A program made the position numbers and the translations under genes. A DNA stretch of 64,000 nt from Xanthomonas hyacinthi. GTDB taxonomy: Bacteria; Pseudomonadota; Gammaproteobacteria; Xanthomonadales; Xanthomonadaceae. The notes under the pieces are model-generated. The model ran no database searches, had not been told where the DNA came from, and saw only the letters and a program-made list of their open reading frames with translations. Positions 38,629 to 47,386 of this stretch are shown here, one piece after another (position 1 is the first letter of the stretch; each line of letters starts with the position of its first letter). The DNA lies in the NCBI RefSeq assembly GCF_009769165.1, contig NZ_CP043476.1, forward strand, positions 1,867,001 through 1,931,000, given 5' to 3'.

Positions 38629-39228
38629 CTAGCCGACCCGGAACACGCGCCCGCTCTGGATGCCGGCCACGCTGCGCCGGTAGGCCAGCGCCGCGCGTGC
38701 GGCGCTGACGCTCTCGAACCCAGGGAAGAACGCCGCGTAGCGTTCGACCGATTCGTTCAGCACGGTCGGGCTGACCACGTTGATGCGGCGGCCGCCGCGC
38801 AGCTCGCACGCCGCCGCACGCACGAAGCCTTCCAGCGCGGTATTGACCGTGGTGGCGTTGCTGCCGCCGCGGATCGGCTCGTCGGCGACGATGCCGCCGG
38901 TCAGCGTGATCGAACCGCCGTCGTTGAGATGGTGCTGGCCGAGCAGCGCCAGCCGCACCTGGCCCAGCAGCTTGTGCTGCAGGCCCAGCGCGAATTGCGC
39001 CGGCTGCAGCGTGGCGAGCTCGCCGAAGTGCAGCTCGCCGCTGGTCGAGACGATCGCATCCACCGGCCCCAGCGCGGCGAACAGCGCCTGCACGCTGGCA
39101 TCGTCGGTGATGTCCACGGTGAGCGCACCGCGCGTGTGGCCGACCGCGATCACCTCGTGGTCGCGCGCCAGCTCCTGCACCACGGCCTTGCCCAGGGTGC
39201 CGGTCCCGCCGATGACGACTGCCTTCAT
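38629..39228 (-). CDS. Short-chain dehydrogenase/reductase
   Basis: The 199-residue SDR starts MKAVVIGGTGTLGKAVVQEL (dinucleotide-binding loop). STSGELHFGEL, SITLTGGIVADEP and NTALEGFVRAAACEL follow the family order; the usual YxxxK is not clearly present (the region reads NTALEGF), as in the small YbbO-like SDRs. It is divergent from the LysR gene with a 100-bp gap and is its likely target. It lies just before oleC on the same strand but appears unrelated to olefin synthesis. Confidence 0.8.
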   Translation of the reverse strand: MKAVVIGGTGTLGKAVVQELARDHEVIAVGHTRGALTVDITDDASVQALFAALGPVDAIVSTSGELHFGELATLQPAQFALGLQHKLLGQVRLALLGQHHLNDGGSITLTGGIVADEPIRGGSNATTVNTALEGFVRAAACELRGGRRINVVSPTVLNESVERYAAFFPGFESVSAARAALAYRRSVAGIQSGRVFRVG

Positions 39229-39328
39229 GCCACTGCTCCTGCGGTTGTGAGGCAGGCAGTCTGGCCGTGTACCAAGTGGCGAAAAATGGCGCAGAATTTC
39301 CGGCACTGCAAACCTAGGGTTCGCAATC

Positions 39329-40225
39329 GTGGACAAGCTGCGCAGCATCGAGGTCTTCGTCGCCGCCGTGGAGGCCGGCAGCTTCAGCGCCGCCGCGCGC
39401 CGGCTGGACATCAGTGCGGTGATGGTCGGCAAGCTGGTCCAGCAGCTCGAGACCCATCTGGGCGCACGCCTGCTGGAACGCAGCACCCGCCGCCAGGGCC
39501 TGACCGAGGCCGGTCGCCACTTCCACGAGGAGGGCAGGCGCGTGCTCGAACAGCTGCGCTGGGCCGAGGGTTCGGTCGAGCGCCTGGCCGCCTCGCCCCG
39601 CGGGCTGCTGCGGATCAGCGCCGCCACCACGCTGGGCGAATGCGTGATCGCCGCAGCGGTGGCCGAGTACCAGGAGCGGTTCCCGCAGGTGCGCATGGAA
39701 CTGGAATTGAGCAACAGCGTGGTCGACCTGATCGGGGACGGGATCGACCTGGCGATCCGGGTCGGCGCGCTCGATCCCGCGCTGGACCTGGTGGCACGGC
39801 CGCTGGGCCACTACCGCATGGCGATCTGCGCCGCGCCGGCCTATCTGGCGCGCCACGGCGTGCCGGTCACGCCCGCCGACCTGGCCGCGCACCGCTGCCT
39901 CGGCCACGCCGCCTGGAACCCGCGCTCGGCGTGGTGGCTGGCCCCGTCCGGCACGCGCGCAAGCTGGCCCACCGAGACCGCCCTGCGCTGCAACAGCAGC
40001 GCCGCGCTGCGCCAGGCCGCGCTGCATGGCGCCGGGCTGCTGTTGCAGCCGCAGGTGCTGGTGGCCGAGGACCTGGCCGCCGGCCGCCTGGTCGGCCTGC
40101 TCGACGCCTACCTGCCGGCCAGCCGGCCGGTGCACGCGCTGTACCGGCAGGACCGCCAGCCGCTGCCCAAGCTCGCCAGCTTTCTGGCCTTCCTGCAGCA
40201 GCACGCGGCGCCGCGACTGGCCTGA
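39329..40225 (+). CDS. LysR-family transcriptional regulator
   Basis: The 298-residue protein has the LysR helix-turn-helix (FVAAVEAGSFSAAARRLDIS, then LEERL-like LLERSTRRQGLTEAG) and the C-terminal co-inducer domain (LLRISAATTLGE, MELELSNSVVDLI, DGIDLAIRVG). It is divergent from the SDR gene, the usual arrangement for LysR and its target. The ligand is unknown. Confidence 0.9.
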   Translation: MDKLRSIEVFVAAVEAGSFSAAARRLDISAVMVGKLVQQLETHLGARLLERSTRRQGLTEAGRHFHEEGRRVLEQLRWAEGSVERLAASPRGLLRISAATTLGECVIAAAVAEYQERFPQVRMELELSNSVVDLIGDGIDLAIRVGALDPALDLVARPLGHYRMAICAAPAYLARHGVPVTPADLAAHRCLGHAAWNPRSAWWLAPSGTRASWPTETALRCNSSAALRQAALHGAGLLLQPQVLVAEDLAAGRLVGLLDAYLPASRPVHALYRQDRQPLPKLASFLAFLQQHAAPRLA

Positions 40226-40330
40226 TCCCCGCGACCATCCCTGCTGAACGCCGCCGTGCTTGCAGCGCGCGGCGGTTCGGTCAGAATGCCGCGCCCCCAA
40301 CGCTGTTTGCCGCGCAAGGTCCGGCCTCCC

Positions 40331-40714
40331 ATGGCACATCCCTGCCTCACCTGCGGCGCCTGCTGCGCCTACTTCCGCGTCAGCTTCCACTGGAGCGAGG
40401 CCGATCCCGCACTGGGCGGCAGGGTCCCGTTCGCACTCACCGAGCCGTTGCGCACCCACGAACGGGTGATGCGCGGCACCTCGCAGGCGCAGCCGCGCTG
40501 CGTGGCGCTGGATGCCGAGATCGGCCGCTACAGCCGCTGCACGATCCACGACCGGCGCCCGTCGGTGTGCGCCGCGGTGCCCGCCTCGCTGGAGTTCGGC
40601 GAACGCAGCGCGCAGTGCGACAAGTCGCGGCTGGCGCATGGGCTACCGCTGCTGACCCCTGCCGACTGGGAGGAGGTGACCGAGATCGAGCGCAATCCGC
40701 TACCCGGCATCTAA
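40331..40714 (+). CDS. YkgJ-family cysteine-cluster protein
   Basis: 127 residues with the CxxCGxCC metal-binding motif (PCLTCGACCAYF), a second Cys region (RCVALD, RYSRCTIHDRRPSVCAAVP) and a conserved Cys in AQCDK. The family is predicted to bind zinc or iron-sulfur. It is 105 bp after the LysR stop. Function is unknown. Confidence 0.85.
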   Translation: MAHPCLTCGACCAYFRVSFHWSEADPALGGRVPFALTEPLRTHERVMRGTSQAQPRCVALDAEIGRYSRCTIHDRRPSVCAAVPASLEFGERSAQCDKSRLAHGLPLLTPADWEEVTEIERNPLPGI

Positions 40715-40724
40715 CGCTGGCAGT

Positions 40725-41021
40725 TCACGCCGCCGCCAGCTCGGCGAGCCGGATCATGGCACGCGACAGGCTAGGCGAGACCCGCGATGCTTCCGAGGGG
40801 CGCCAGTAACGCGCGGCGAAGTCGCACAGGTGCACGTTGTAGCCTAGACCCGGCTTGTTGCGATCCCGTTCGGAAATCATTTCTTGCCGGAGCAAGCGCT
40901 TGGACGAACGCGCGGCCAACGCCAGTACTTGTCGCTTGGGATCGACAAGCCCGTCCGGATTGTCCGGCATCTTCGCTCGGGAAACATGCAGGAAGTCTGC
41001 TAGTGCCTCGCTGTCTGCCAA
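40725..41021 (-). pseudogene. DUF4276-like gene, C-terminal part only
   Basis: The 98-residue frame (ADSEALADFLHVSRAKMPDN, then YWRPSEASRVSPSLSRAMIRL) matches the end of DUF4276 proteins, which usually follow an AAA ATPase gene and are about 200 residues. Here the N-terminal half is missing: the 76 bp to the ATPase stop encode no ribosome-start arrangement, and the codons preceding the frame read SWLLADSEAL, the DUF4276 mid-part. It is therefore probably decayed. Confidence 0.55.
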
Positions 41022-41097
41022 CAGCCAGCTTCGGCTTCCGTCACGGCAAAGCGGACAGAAAATCCGCGCGGAGCACCCTGAGCATGCACCTGCCGCA

Positions 41098-42252
41098 TCA
41101 AAACAAACCCATCTGTTCGATCCGCTCAGGGCGTGTCTTGGGGAGCAAAACTTCGGCAGGGTTCAGGCCGCTTTCCATGGCCAACTCTTCTTCCTCGCTG
41201 GGTCCACGGACGGTCGTGCCGTTGTCGCCAGGCTCCAGCAGGACGACCGAACCAGGATCGCTGACCGCAGCGATCAGCTTATCGCTGTGCGTGGTCACAA
41301 TGACCTGACGAATAGCCTTTTTCCTGCTCCTGAGCACCCGGTCGATCATCAAAGGAATGTAATCCACGATCGCATCGTTCAACGAAAGCTCCGGTTCCTC
41401 CAACAGCAGCAGGCCGTCGCTCTCCAGCAAGGCCCATAACAAGCCGATCAGGCGCAACGTGCCATCGGAAAACTGCTCCTCACGCTGCCACGCGCCATTG
41501 ACACGCCAATGATCGAACTGTGCCTCCAAGTGCGGAGCGCCGGTCACTTCGTCCTTCCTGAACTGCAATTCGGAGAACTGGGGCACCGCGACCTGCAATG
41601 CCTTGGCGATGTTCTTGAGCCGGGCCACCTGGGTCTTCTGCGGGGTCCGTGCAATCCGCTGCAACAGGCCCTGGCCAAAGGGATCGCTCTCGATCAGCCG
41701 TCCATTGATTTCGTCGCTGAACTTCAACAGCTGGGGTACCAGGTGCAGATAGGTGGTGGCCGAGAAGAATTCGACCAGTTCACGAAAGCGGGCGTTATTA
41801 TTGATTTTCTCCAGATGCGTCTGCGTCAGACGCACCTCGTCCGCGTGGTCGTCCGCGTCGGGTCGCGCCAGGATCTGCTCGCCGTTCCGGGTCACGACCT
41901 CCTTGGTGATGAACACCCGCTGCGCACCCTTGCCTTCCGCCTTGAAGGACAACGCGTAATTCCAACGCGTCGCGTTTTCGTCTAACGAGTCGGACAACTC
42001 GACCTCGATGCTGACCTCCGGATCCCGCCGGGCATGCAGGCTGCGCAGCTTGGACATGAATCCGCGATCCTTGAGCGCCTTCTGCAAACCACCCCCTTCG
42101 GCCTGCGCGATGGTGCGCAGAAAACGGAACACGTCCAGCAGATTGGATTTCCCAGACGCATTGGCGCCGATCAGATAGACGCGCGGTAGCAGGCTGATAT
42201 CCGCCTCGCGAAAGTTGCGCCAGTTCTTCAACTTTAGTCGCGATATCAGCAT
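41098..42252 (-). CDS. AAA-type ATPase, RecF/OLD-like
   Basis: The 384-residue protein has Walker A (IGANASGKSNLLD, about 29-37), a Walker B-like LLLLEEPELSLND and the following VIVTTHSDKLI. It is an SMC/RecF-type (AAA_21-like) ATPase, of the kind paired with DUF4276 in putative phage-defence or DNA-repair modules. A ribosome site (GGAG) is 8 nt before the ATG. It follows oleB by 100 bp on the same strand. A TOPRIM nuclease domain is not present, so it is not a full OLD nuclease. Confidence 0.85.
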   Translation of the reverse strand: MLISRLKLKNWRNFREADISLLPRVYLIGANASGKSNLLDVFRFLRTIAQAEGGGLQKALKDRGFMSKLRSLHARRDPEVSIEVELSDSLDENATRWNYALSFKAEGKGAQRVFITKEVVTRNGEQILARPDADDHADEVRLTQTHLEKINNNARFRELVEFFSATTYLHLVPQLLKFSDEINGRLIESDPFGQGLLQRIARTPQKTQVARLKNIAKALQVAVPQFSELQFRKDEVTGAPHLEAQFDHWRVNGAWQREEQFSDGTLRLIGLLWALLESDGLLLLEEPELSLNDAIVDYIPLMIDRVLRSRKKAIRQVIVTTHSDKLIAAVSDPGSVVLLEPGDNGTTVRGPSEEEELAMESGLNPAEVLLPKTRPERIEQMGLF

Positions 42253-42352
42253 GGGTTTCTCCAATCGGGGATGCTTGTGGACTTCCGCACTATCCGCGCA
42301 CGGTAACCCCCGACTACAGAACGCGCGGCCTGGTTCGAGACCAGCCCGGCGG

Positions 42353-43255
42353 TCACAGCGGATGGATATCCAGGAACCTGCGGATCGCCGGCACCAGCAC
42401 CTCGTGCTTGTCTTCGAGCACGTAATGGTTGGCATCCTCGAACGCCATGACCTCGGCCTGCGGCAGCGCCTGGCGGAAACCGTCCAGGAAGTGATGGTCG
42501 AAGCAGATGTCGCGCAGGCCCCAGCCGATGAAGGCCGGGCGGTCGGCGAACGACGGCAGCGCCTGCGCCGAGCGTTCCAGCAGCGGCCACGCCTTGTCGG
42601 CCGGCGACAGCGGGATGTCCTGCATGAAGCGGATCGTGGCGATGCGGTTGGCCCAGCTGTCGTAGGGCGCCACGTAGGCGCGGCGCACGGCGGCGGGCAT
42701 GCGCCGCGACACGCCCAGCCACGAGGCCCCGGCGGAGAACGCGTTGAAGCTGCGGATGAACCACTCGCCGGGGCGCCAGTGCCGGCCCATGGCGATCTGC
42801 CACGGCATCGGCTTGGCCGCCGGCAGCGGGAACGCGGCGGTGTTGGTGATCAGCAGCCGCTTGACCTGCGCGTGGTGCGACAGCGCCCAGCCGAAGCCGA
42901 TCATGCCGCCCCAGTCGTGCACCGCCAGCGTCACCGGCCCATCGATGCCCAGGTGCCGCAGCAGCGCATCGAGATCGTCCACCCGCGATTGCAAGGTGTA
43001 GTCGTAGCCCGGCTGCGCGCCCGGCGCATCGTCCGGCTTGTCCGACAGGCCCATGCCGACATGGTCGGGCACGATGCAGCGGTAGCGGTCCGCCAGGCCG
43101 GCGACGAGCGTGCGCCACAGATAGCTCCACGACGGATTGCCGTGCAGCATCAGCACCACCTCGCCGTCGCGCGGGCCTTCGTCGAGGTAGGACATGCTCA
43201 GCCCCGGACGCACCTGGAAGCGCTGCGGGGTGAAGGGGTAGCCGGGGTAGTTCAT
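42353..43255 (-). CDS. oleB: OleB, beta-lactone decarboxylase
   Basis: The 300-residue alpha/beta hydrolase of the haloalkane-dehalogenase type has its nucleophile Asp114 in AVHDWGG, the acid Asp249 in GLRDI and His277 in DANHYV; these numbers agree with published X. campestris OleB residues as I remember them. HGNPSWSYLW holds the oxyanion-site residues. OleB removes CO2 from OleC's beta-lactone to give the cis-olefin. Its start codon overlaps the stop of the res gene by 4 nt, so it is read right after the inserted restriction gene. Confidence 0.93.
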   Translation of the reverse strand: MNYPGYPFTPQRFQVRPGLSMSYLDEGPRDGEVVLMLHGNPSWSYLWRTLVAGLADRYRCIVPDHVGMGLSDKPDDAPGAQPGYDYTLQSRVDDLDALLRHLGIDGPVTLAVHDWGGMIGFGWALSHHAQVKRLLITNTAAFPLPAAKPMPWQIAMGRHWRPGEWFIRSFNAFSAGASWLGVSRRMPAAVRRAYVAPYDSWANRIATIRFMQDIPLSPADKAWPLLERSAQALPSFADRPAFIGWGLRDICFDHHFLDGFRQALPQAEVMAFEDANHYVLEDKHEVLVPAIRRFLDIHPL

Positions 43256-45753
43256 GTAAATCGCATCCGATCCAGATCGAAGGAACCCGCGCTTTGTAGG
43301 CGTCCGCCCAACTCCCGCAGGTAGAAGAAATCGCGCTCGCCGCGTTTCCGCCCGACCATGAACACGGGCCCATAGTCCCGATGCGCCGCCAGACTTTTGT
43401 CCACCTCAGTTGGAGCGCCCCACAGGTGCTCGCCTTTCAATTCCAATAACGCGATCCCCGGCGCAGCGCGCTGCGCCATGCAGACCACGAAATCCGGATA
43501 GAAGCCATTTCCCTCGTCCCAGCGGTACAGGCCGACACCCGACTTGGGGAGATTGCGGTGCCACCATCGCACTTGGGCGCTGCCATCCAATCGCTCTGCG
43601 ATGGCCAATTCGTCTTGATTCAGGCCAGCGGGGAAAACACCATAGAGTGCGCGATCGGCGCGGCGCAGCGGTTGCGCGCTGGCCAGTTCGGCGAGCAGCG
43701 GCACATCCACGTCCATGACCTGGCGCATGCGCAGGCGCCTGAAGGCATCGCGCAACAATCCCGGGCGCCGAACCAGCAAAAGGTCCAACTGACGCATTTG
43801 CAGCTCTTCGTTGTCGGGGATATCGGCGCCGGATGCCTCGATGGCACGAATGAATCGGTCCAACAAGCGGACATACAGCTCACGATCGTTGGCATCCACC
43901 AAACGCAGACGGATCTGCTCGGCCTTGTCGGCCACCGCTTCAGGCGACAGCGTGGCCCACAGGTCGGTGCCATCGTCAGCCACCCTGTCGCCCGCAAACA
44001 AGTCGGTGTCGCGACGCTGCACCTGCACCCGCCCGCGCAGGCGGTCGGCCAATACCTCTGCCGAAAAATCCACATGCGCAGCCAATCGGGCCTCGAAATC
44101 TACCGCGACCGGGGGCAGTTGTTCCCCGCGCAAGCGGTCCGGAGCATCGGCACGGCGCGGATATCGATACATGCTGTCCTGGGCCAGAACAAACGCATCT
44201 GCCACCGGTGTGGCGCGCGCGGGCCAGGCCCCTTCGCCCGCAAACATCTCAAGCGCCGCCTGGGCAGCGCTCGCCATTCCCGCAAACGCAGTGCCGGCCA
44301 GCATGTCCACCACTTCGCCTGCAGTTCCAGCCTGGCCGATCGCTGCGCTCCCCTCGTCGGCCTCCAATATCTGCACGCCGGCGCTCGACACCAGCAAACT
44401 CAGCGGCTCTCCGCTGCGCACCACCTGCAAGGCCGCGCCATCCCCGATCATGGTGACCACAGTCTGCGTCCCCAGTTCTGGAGCTTGCGTGGTGAGCGTG
44501 TTGATCTGCGCGCCGGCCTGCAGCAAACCTTCCTGCGACTCGGAATTGGCAAGGAATACATAGCCGTGATCCAGCAACGGCGGCAAATCCGCCCGCGCCT
44601 GCAACAGCGCATGCCGGCGCACGATACGGCCGATCACCTGCACGCCGAAACCCACATCGCGCGCACCGCGCAGCGCCGCCAGGGTGAACGCACGCGGCGC
44701 ATCGAAACCCAATGCTACCGCCATTTTGAAGATCAGCACTTCCACGGTCGGATCCTGCGCCAACAACAGCAGGTCCGGATCGGGCTCGTCGGCCGTGTGT
44801 ATGCGTACGGCTGTCGCGTCGAACCCCAGTTGCTCCACCAGATAGATGCGTGCCGCCTCCTGCGCCGCCTTGCCGTTGGGTACTTGCACCAGCATCAACG
44901 GCGTCAGCGCAACACCGGCCTCGGCCAGACTGATGCGGATGGCGCGATGGGTTTGCGCGCATTCGCGCAGGGCAAGATGTTCAAAGTCCACCAGTTGCGC
45001 GGTATCGCCATCGCGAGCGATAAAACGCACCATGCGCACGCCGCGCTTGAGCAGGCCAGCGTCGACTGCATCGGCACGGCTGACCGAGGCCCAATCCGCC
45101 GGCTCGCCGACGGAATAGCCAGTGGCCCGCGCGAATGCGGCCATGTCGGCATCGCGTGGCGTGGCGGTCATCAACAAGGCGTAATCGGGCTTGAGCACAT
45201 CGCAGAAAAACGCACGTGCCTGCGCCGCGCGCTGAAAGCCATGGTGCGCCTCGTCCACCACGCAGCCGATACGCAATCCCGCCTCGCGCGCCAGCGCAAT
45301 CACCCCGTCGATCGACATGCCCTCGTCGCCGCGCTGGCGGGCGCGCCGGCTCTCGGCGTTGCGGGCCGCCAGCGAGGCCCAGGTGACCACGAACACGCCG
45401 CCGCCGCGCACCGCGTCCAACTGCCGGTCCACTTCCAGGTCGAGCAACGCCAACTCGGGCGCCTGATTCGCCAGGACATTGCGCGACTGTTCCACCAAGC
45501 CGGTGAACGGCGCAAACCAGAACCACAGCACCCGCTCCTCGGTCGAGACGCGGCGCAGCACCTCGATGGCCATGCGGGTCTTGCCGGCGCCGGTCGGTGC
45601 CTGCAATACGATGACGGCATCCTTGCGCCGCGCCTCGTCGATGCGTTCCGGTGCGGCAGCGGCGATCTGCCGGTACAGCGCGCGCACCTGGCCGAACTGG
45701 GCGACGATGCCGTCGCAGAGAAGACGCTGGAAATCTTTCAGGGGCATGGGCAT
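43252..45753 (-). CDS. Type III restriction subunit (Res), helicase-nuclease
   Basis: The 833-residue protein has SF2 helicase motifs: Walker A APTGAGKTRMAIE (about 51-63), DEAHHGF, MTATPRD and motif VI QVIGRIVRRHALL. At its end is a PD-(D/E)xK-type nuclease site, YPDFVVCMAQ then LLELKGEHL. Res needs the Mod methylase for site recognition and cuts DNA after translocation. The start ATG 45753 lies 1 nt from the mod stop; the stop overlaps the oleB start. A second Met two residues on is also possible. Confidence 0.85.
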   Translation of the reverse strand: MPMPLKDFQRLLCDGIVAQFGQVRALYRQIAAAAPERIDEARRKDAVIVLQAPTGAGKTRMAIEVLRRVSTEERVLWFWFAPFTGLVEQSRNVLANQAPELALLDLEVDRQLDAVRGGGVFVVTWASLAARNAESRRARQRGDEGMSIDGVIALAREAGLRIGCVVDEAHHGFQRAAQARAFFCDVLKPDYALLMTATPRDADMAAFARATGYSVGEPADWASVSRADAVDAGLLKRGVRMVRFIARDGDTAQLVDFEHLALRECAQTHRAIRISLAEAGVALTPLMLVQVPNGKAAQEAARIYLVEQLGFDATAVRIHTADEPDPDLLLLAQDPTVEVLIFKMAVALGFDAPRAFTLAALRGARDVGFGVQVIGRIVRRHALLQARADLPPLLDHGYVFLANSESQEGLLQAGAQINTLTTQAPELGTQTVVTMIGDGAALQVVRSGEPLSLLVSSAGVQILEADEGSAAIGQAGTAGEVVDMLAGTAFAGMASAAQAALEMFAGEGAWPARATPVADAFVLAQDSMYRYPRRADAPDRLRGEQLPPVAVDFEARLAAHVDFSAEVLADRLRGRVQVQRRDTDLFAGDRVADDGTDLWATLSPEAVADKAEQIRLRLVDANDRELYVRLLDRFIRAIEASGADIPDNEELQMRQLDLLLVRRPGLLRDAFRRLRMRQVMDVDVPLLAELASAQPLRRADRALYGVFPAGLNQDELAIAERLDGSAQVRWWHRNLPKSGVGLYRWDEGNGFYPDFVVCMAQRAAPGIALLELKGEHLWGAPTEVDKSLAAHRDYGPVFMVGRKRGERDFFYLRELGGRLQSAGSFDLDRMRFT

Positions 45754-45754
45754 G

Positions 45755-47386
45755 TCAACGTCCGAAGCGTTCGCGCAGGTGTTGAGGCAGGGGAAGCAGG
45801 GCTAGCTCGGCCGCGTCGTCGCCCAGCAAGCCGGCCAGCCGCTGCGGCGACCAGGTATACACGTGGGGCACAGCGACAGCGCGCACCTGCAACCAATCGC
45901 GCAGGCGCTGCACGTGCGCGGCATGGAAGTCTGCCAGATAGGCCAACTCGCCGTCGCCGGCAAAACCGTCACCCGGCCAGGGCGACAGTGGCAACCCATG
46001 CAGCAGTTGCAATGCGCTCCAGACCTCGGCGTGGTCCAGTTTCAGCGCCATGCGGTGCTTGGGGATGCGCTTGGCGCGCAGGTAGGCGAAGCCGCCACCC
46101 AAGCCAGCCACTTCCTGTCCCTTGGTGTTGGTGTAGCCGCCGAGCACACGACGCACCCGCTGCGCGCAGACATCGCGGCACAGATTCTTGTCCGGCGCGT
46201 CTTGCGTGGCTTCGGTGCTGCTGACCAGGATGAACTTGCGCTGGCCACCGTCTTCGGCGTTGAGCTTGGCGACGGCTTGAGCAAAGGTTCCCGATCCTGC
46301 AAAAAAGTCGAGCACGGTATCGCCAGGTCTGCTAGCGATACGCAGAATTCGCTCCATCAGCTGCACAGGCTTGGGGGTCGAGAAGACTTCGCCTGACGAT
46401 TCGAACTGCAGTATCTCCAGCAACTGCTTCTTCGCATCTTGCGTGTGCCCCACTTCTTCATATTTCCAAAGCGTTTGGGGCACCACACCCTGCTTAACTT
46501 CAGAGAGGAATCGCTTGATTGCGGGAATATTATTGGCATCCTTCCCCCACCAGATTCGTCTATCGGCATCAAGCTCCTGGAATTTTTGTTTTGATACTCG
46601 CCAGTACATCCCAGAGGGCGGCGCTTCAATATAGCGCCCAGCTGGGCTGGTAATAGAGTAAGTTCCTGCCCCATAGAAATTTCGTGCGGAGAGATCACTC
46701 GCTTTCCATGGCCCGCGAGGATCATTGTCAGGGTTTTTATATGCACGATCCTGCTCGGCGCTACGGGGAAGTGGGTTGGACTGCCACCGTTGGCGACTAC
46801 GTGCATAGACCGCCAGGTACTCGTGGTCATCTGAGAAATGCTGCGCTGTGTTCTTAGGCGAGTACACCTTCTGCCAAATTACATTAGCGATAAAGTTATC
46901 TTCCCCAAACACCCGATCCATCAACATCCCCAATCGGAACAACTCGTTGTCGTCGATGCTGACGAAGATCACCCCGTCGTCGGCCAGCAGCTCCTTGGCC
47001 AGCTGCAAGCGCCGGTACATGAACTCCAACCACAGCGAATGCCGGAACCGATGGGTCTTGTCGACGAAGCGATCGTTGTAGACGAAATCCTTGTTGCCGG
47101 TGTTGTATGGCGGGTCGATGTAGATGCAGCGGATCGCGCCCTTGTGGGTCATGCGCAGGGCGCGCAAGGCGTCGTAGTTGTCGCCCTCGATGATCAGGTT
47201 GCCCCACGGCGCAGCGCCATGGCTGAGCCCGGCGTCCAGCGACAGTGCCACGTAGTCGTCGTTGAGCGCTTGGTCAACCTCGATCTCGTCGCGTTCCCAC
47301 ACCAGCCCCAGCTGGCGCTCGGCATCGCGCCGCTGCAGCAGACCGATCAGGGTCTGGCGATCGAGTTGGTCGTACTTGTTGATCAT
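45755..47386 (-). CDS. Type III DNA methyltransferase (Mod)
   Basis: The 543-residue adenine methyltransferase has motif IV DPPYNTG (91-97) and the later S-adenosylmethionine motif DFFAGSGT (360-367), the beta-type order. The central region (about residues 165-345, DNA 46350-46890) is lower in GC than the rest and should be the target-recognition domain. It is the first gene of the restriction pair; its ATG overlaps the fic stop by ATGA. Recognition sequence cannot be read. Confidence 0.9.
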   Translation of the reverse strand: MINKYDQLDRQTLIGLLQRRDAERQLGLVWERDEIEVDQALNDDYVALSLDAGLSHGAAPWGNLIIEGDNYDALRALRMTHKGAIRCIYIDPPYNTGNKDFVYNDRFVDKTHRFRHSLWLEFMYRRLQLAKELLADDGVIFVSIDDNELFRLGMLMDRVFGEDNFIANVIWQKVYSPKNTAQHFSDDHEYLAVYARSRQRWQSNPLPRSAEQDRAYKNPDNDPRGPWKASDLSARNFYGAGTYSITSPAGRYIEAPPSGMYWRVSKQKFQELDADRRIWWGKDANNIPAIKRFLSEVKQGVVPQTLWKYEEVGHTQDAKKQLLEILQFESSGEVFSTPKPVQLMERILRIASRPGDTVLDFFAGSGTFAQAVAKLNAEDGGQRKFILVSSTEATQDAPDKNLCRDVCAQRVRRVLGGYTNTKGQEVAGLGGGFAYLRAKRIPKHRMALKLDHAEVWSALQLLHGLPLSPWPGDGFAGDGELAYLADFHAAHVQRLRDWLQVRAVAVPHVYTWSPQRLAGLLGDDAAELALLPLPQHLRERFGR

